8,624 nt of DNA from an uncultured Eubacteriales bacterium (GTDB lineage Bacteria > Bacillota_A > Clostridia > Christensenellales > Aristaeellaceae): NCBI GenBank assembly GCA_902766515.1, contig CACXEB010000422.1, positions 1-8,624 on the forward strand, in the 5' to 3' direction. Below the pieces are notes generated by a model that searched no databases, was not told the origin of the DNA, and worked only from the letters and a program-made list of their open reading frames with translations. The position numbers were made by a program, and so were the translations under genes. How positions within the stretch are numbered: position 1 is the first letter of the stretch; each line of letters opens with the position of its first letter. Positions 8,247 to 8,624 of the stretch are shown here, piece by piece.

Positions 8247-8287
8247 GCAGCAAAGCGCCGCCGGCGAAGCCGGCGGCGCTTTGCTGC
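8247..8287. terminator. Perfect 19-bp hairpin after hup, probable bidirectional terminator
   Basis: Left arm 8247-8265 and right arm 8269-8287 are exact reverse complements around a GAA triloop. The core is GC-only (CGCCGCCGGC), flanked by AAAG on the left and CTTTGCTGC on the right, so U residues lie inside the outer stem on both strands and the structure reads nearly the same from either side. There is no longer T-run after it. It separates hup from the next promoter. Confidence 0.8.
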
Positions 8288-8307
8288 ATCGGCCGGCCAA
8301 ATCACGG

Positions 8308-8336
8308 TTGAAAAAAGGCAAATAATATGATATAGT
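8308..8336 (+). promoter_or_regulatory. Strong sigma-A-type promoter for the last gene
   Basis: A -35 element TTGAAA (8308-8313, five of six), a 17-base spacer and -10 TATAGT (8331-8336, five of six), with an extended-10 TG at 8328-8329. The AT-rich segment stands out from its surroundings. Transcription would start near 8343, leaving a leader of about 70 bases. Confidence 0.82.
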
Positions 8337-8360
8337 CCTTTGCGCGGAATTCAGCAAAGT

Positions 8361-8384
8361 CCGTTCCGGTACAGGCCGGACCGG
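8361..8384 (+). promoter_or_regulatory. Leader hairpin upstream of the last gene
   Basis: CCGTTCCGG (8361-8369) pairs with CCGGACCGG (8376-8384) at eight of nine positions (one T/C mismatch) around a TACAGG loop. It lies in the 5' leader between the promoter and the ribosome binding site AAGGAGG (8397-8403), which stays free. It may protect the mRNA 5' end or serve as a regulatory stem; I do not recognise a riboswitch class. Confidence 0.5.
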
Positions 8385-8413
8385 CGGAAAAGAAAAAAGG
8401 AGGATGACAACAC

Positions 8414-8624
8414 ATGAGCAAGAAGATCCTGTCCCTGGTGATCGCGCTGGCGCTGGCGCTCGGCGCGGTCGGATTTACGGCGGCTGAGGAAACGGCGGCC
8501 GCGGCGCCGATCGCGTACCTGATGTACGCGGACGGGTCCTGGACCAACCAGTACTGGTATGACGGCAACGAGTATGCCGGCAAGGCGACCCTGGCTGAGG
8601 TGACCGGCGCGGGGACCTATACCG
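8414..8624 (+). CDS. Secreted protein, N-terminal part, cut by window end
   Basis: Seventy codons are visible. MSKKILSLVIALALALGAVGF followed by TAAEE is a signal peptide: two lysines, a long Leu/Ala/Val core and likely cleavage near FTAA. The mature start (IAYLMYADGSWTNQYWYDGN, then TLAEVTGAGTYT) resembles the beta-sandwich modules at the start of many clostridial extracellular carbohydrate-binding or surface proteins, but the family is not certain and the rest is missing. The ATG at 8414 is supported by AAGGAGG (8397-8403) at 10 bases. A strong promoter with extended -10 and a structured leader suggests high expression. The enzyme or ligand cannot be told from this part. Confidence 0.8.
   Translation, partial: MSKKILSLVIALALALGAVGFTAAEETAAAAPIAYLMYADGSWTNQYWYDGNEYAGKATLAEVTGAGTYT

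Noticed and set aside
6855..8357. 500-codon open frame on the minus strand across the glycosidase and hup genes
   Set aside because: It crosses two well supported plus-strand genes and the hup terminator, and shows no protein family features.

Overview
This window comes from a high-GC (roughly 60-65% by eye) low-complexity-free bacterial chromosome, most likely a gut- or rumen-type member of the class Clostridia (Bacillota). The inference rests on the gene repertoire (dnaX of Gram-positive type, single murA, HBsu-like HU, YcxB-like protein, PepT), strong AGGAGG-type ribosome binding sites, a TTG start, and a last gene resembling secreted proteins common in clostridial metagenomes. The exact genus cannot be fixed from this window. 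All ten genes lie on the plus strand. The long minus-strand open frames are composition shadows.

Region 1 (1-4408) is a tightly packed run: the 3' end of pepT (peptidase T), a two-TM YcxB-like membrane protein overlapping it, dnaX (DNA polymerase III gamma/tau), a cysteine-cluster protein overlapping dnaX, and a beta-class DNA amino-methyltransferase 12 bases further on. In many Firmicutes dnaX is followed by ybaB and recR. Here those positions are taken by the Cys-cluster protein and a methyltransferase with no visible restriction partner. This is the least ordinary arrangement in the window.

Region 2 (4409-6490) begins with a 180-base gap that carries weak terminator-like hairpins and a good sigma-A-type promoter with an extended -10. 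It then holds murA (first committed step of peptidoglycan synthesis) and a J-domain/TPR protein that starts at TTG behind a ribosome binding site that can fold into a hairpin. The unit closes with a clear intrinsic terminator whose stem includes the stop codon of the J-domain gene.

Region 3 (6491-8624) contains a secreted protein with a peptidoglycan-binding domain, a Pro/Thr/Ala-rich linker with a short tandem repeat and a phosphodiester-glycosidase (NAGPA) domain. It is followed by the nucleoid protein HU, a perfect 19-bp hairpin acting as its probable terminator, and a strong promoter with a structured leader driving a secreted protein cut off by the window end. Regions 2 and 3 are weighted toward the cell envelope (MurA, PG-binding glycosidase, secreted protein). 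Region 1 is weighted toward DNA (DnaX, methyltransferase). I see no CRISPR, insertion sequence, tRNA, rRNA or phage element. No whole undescribed system is evident, and the interesting signals are modest and listed separately.
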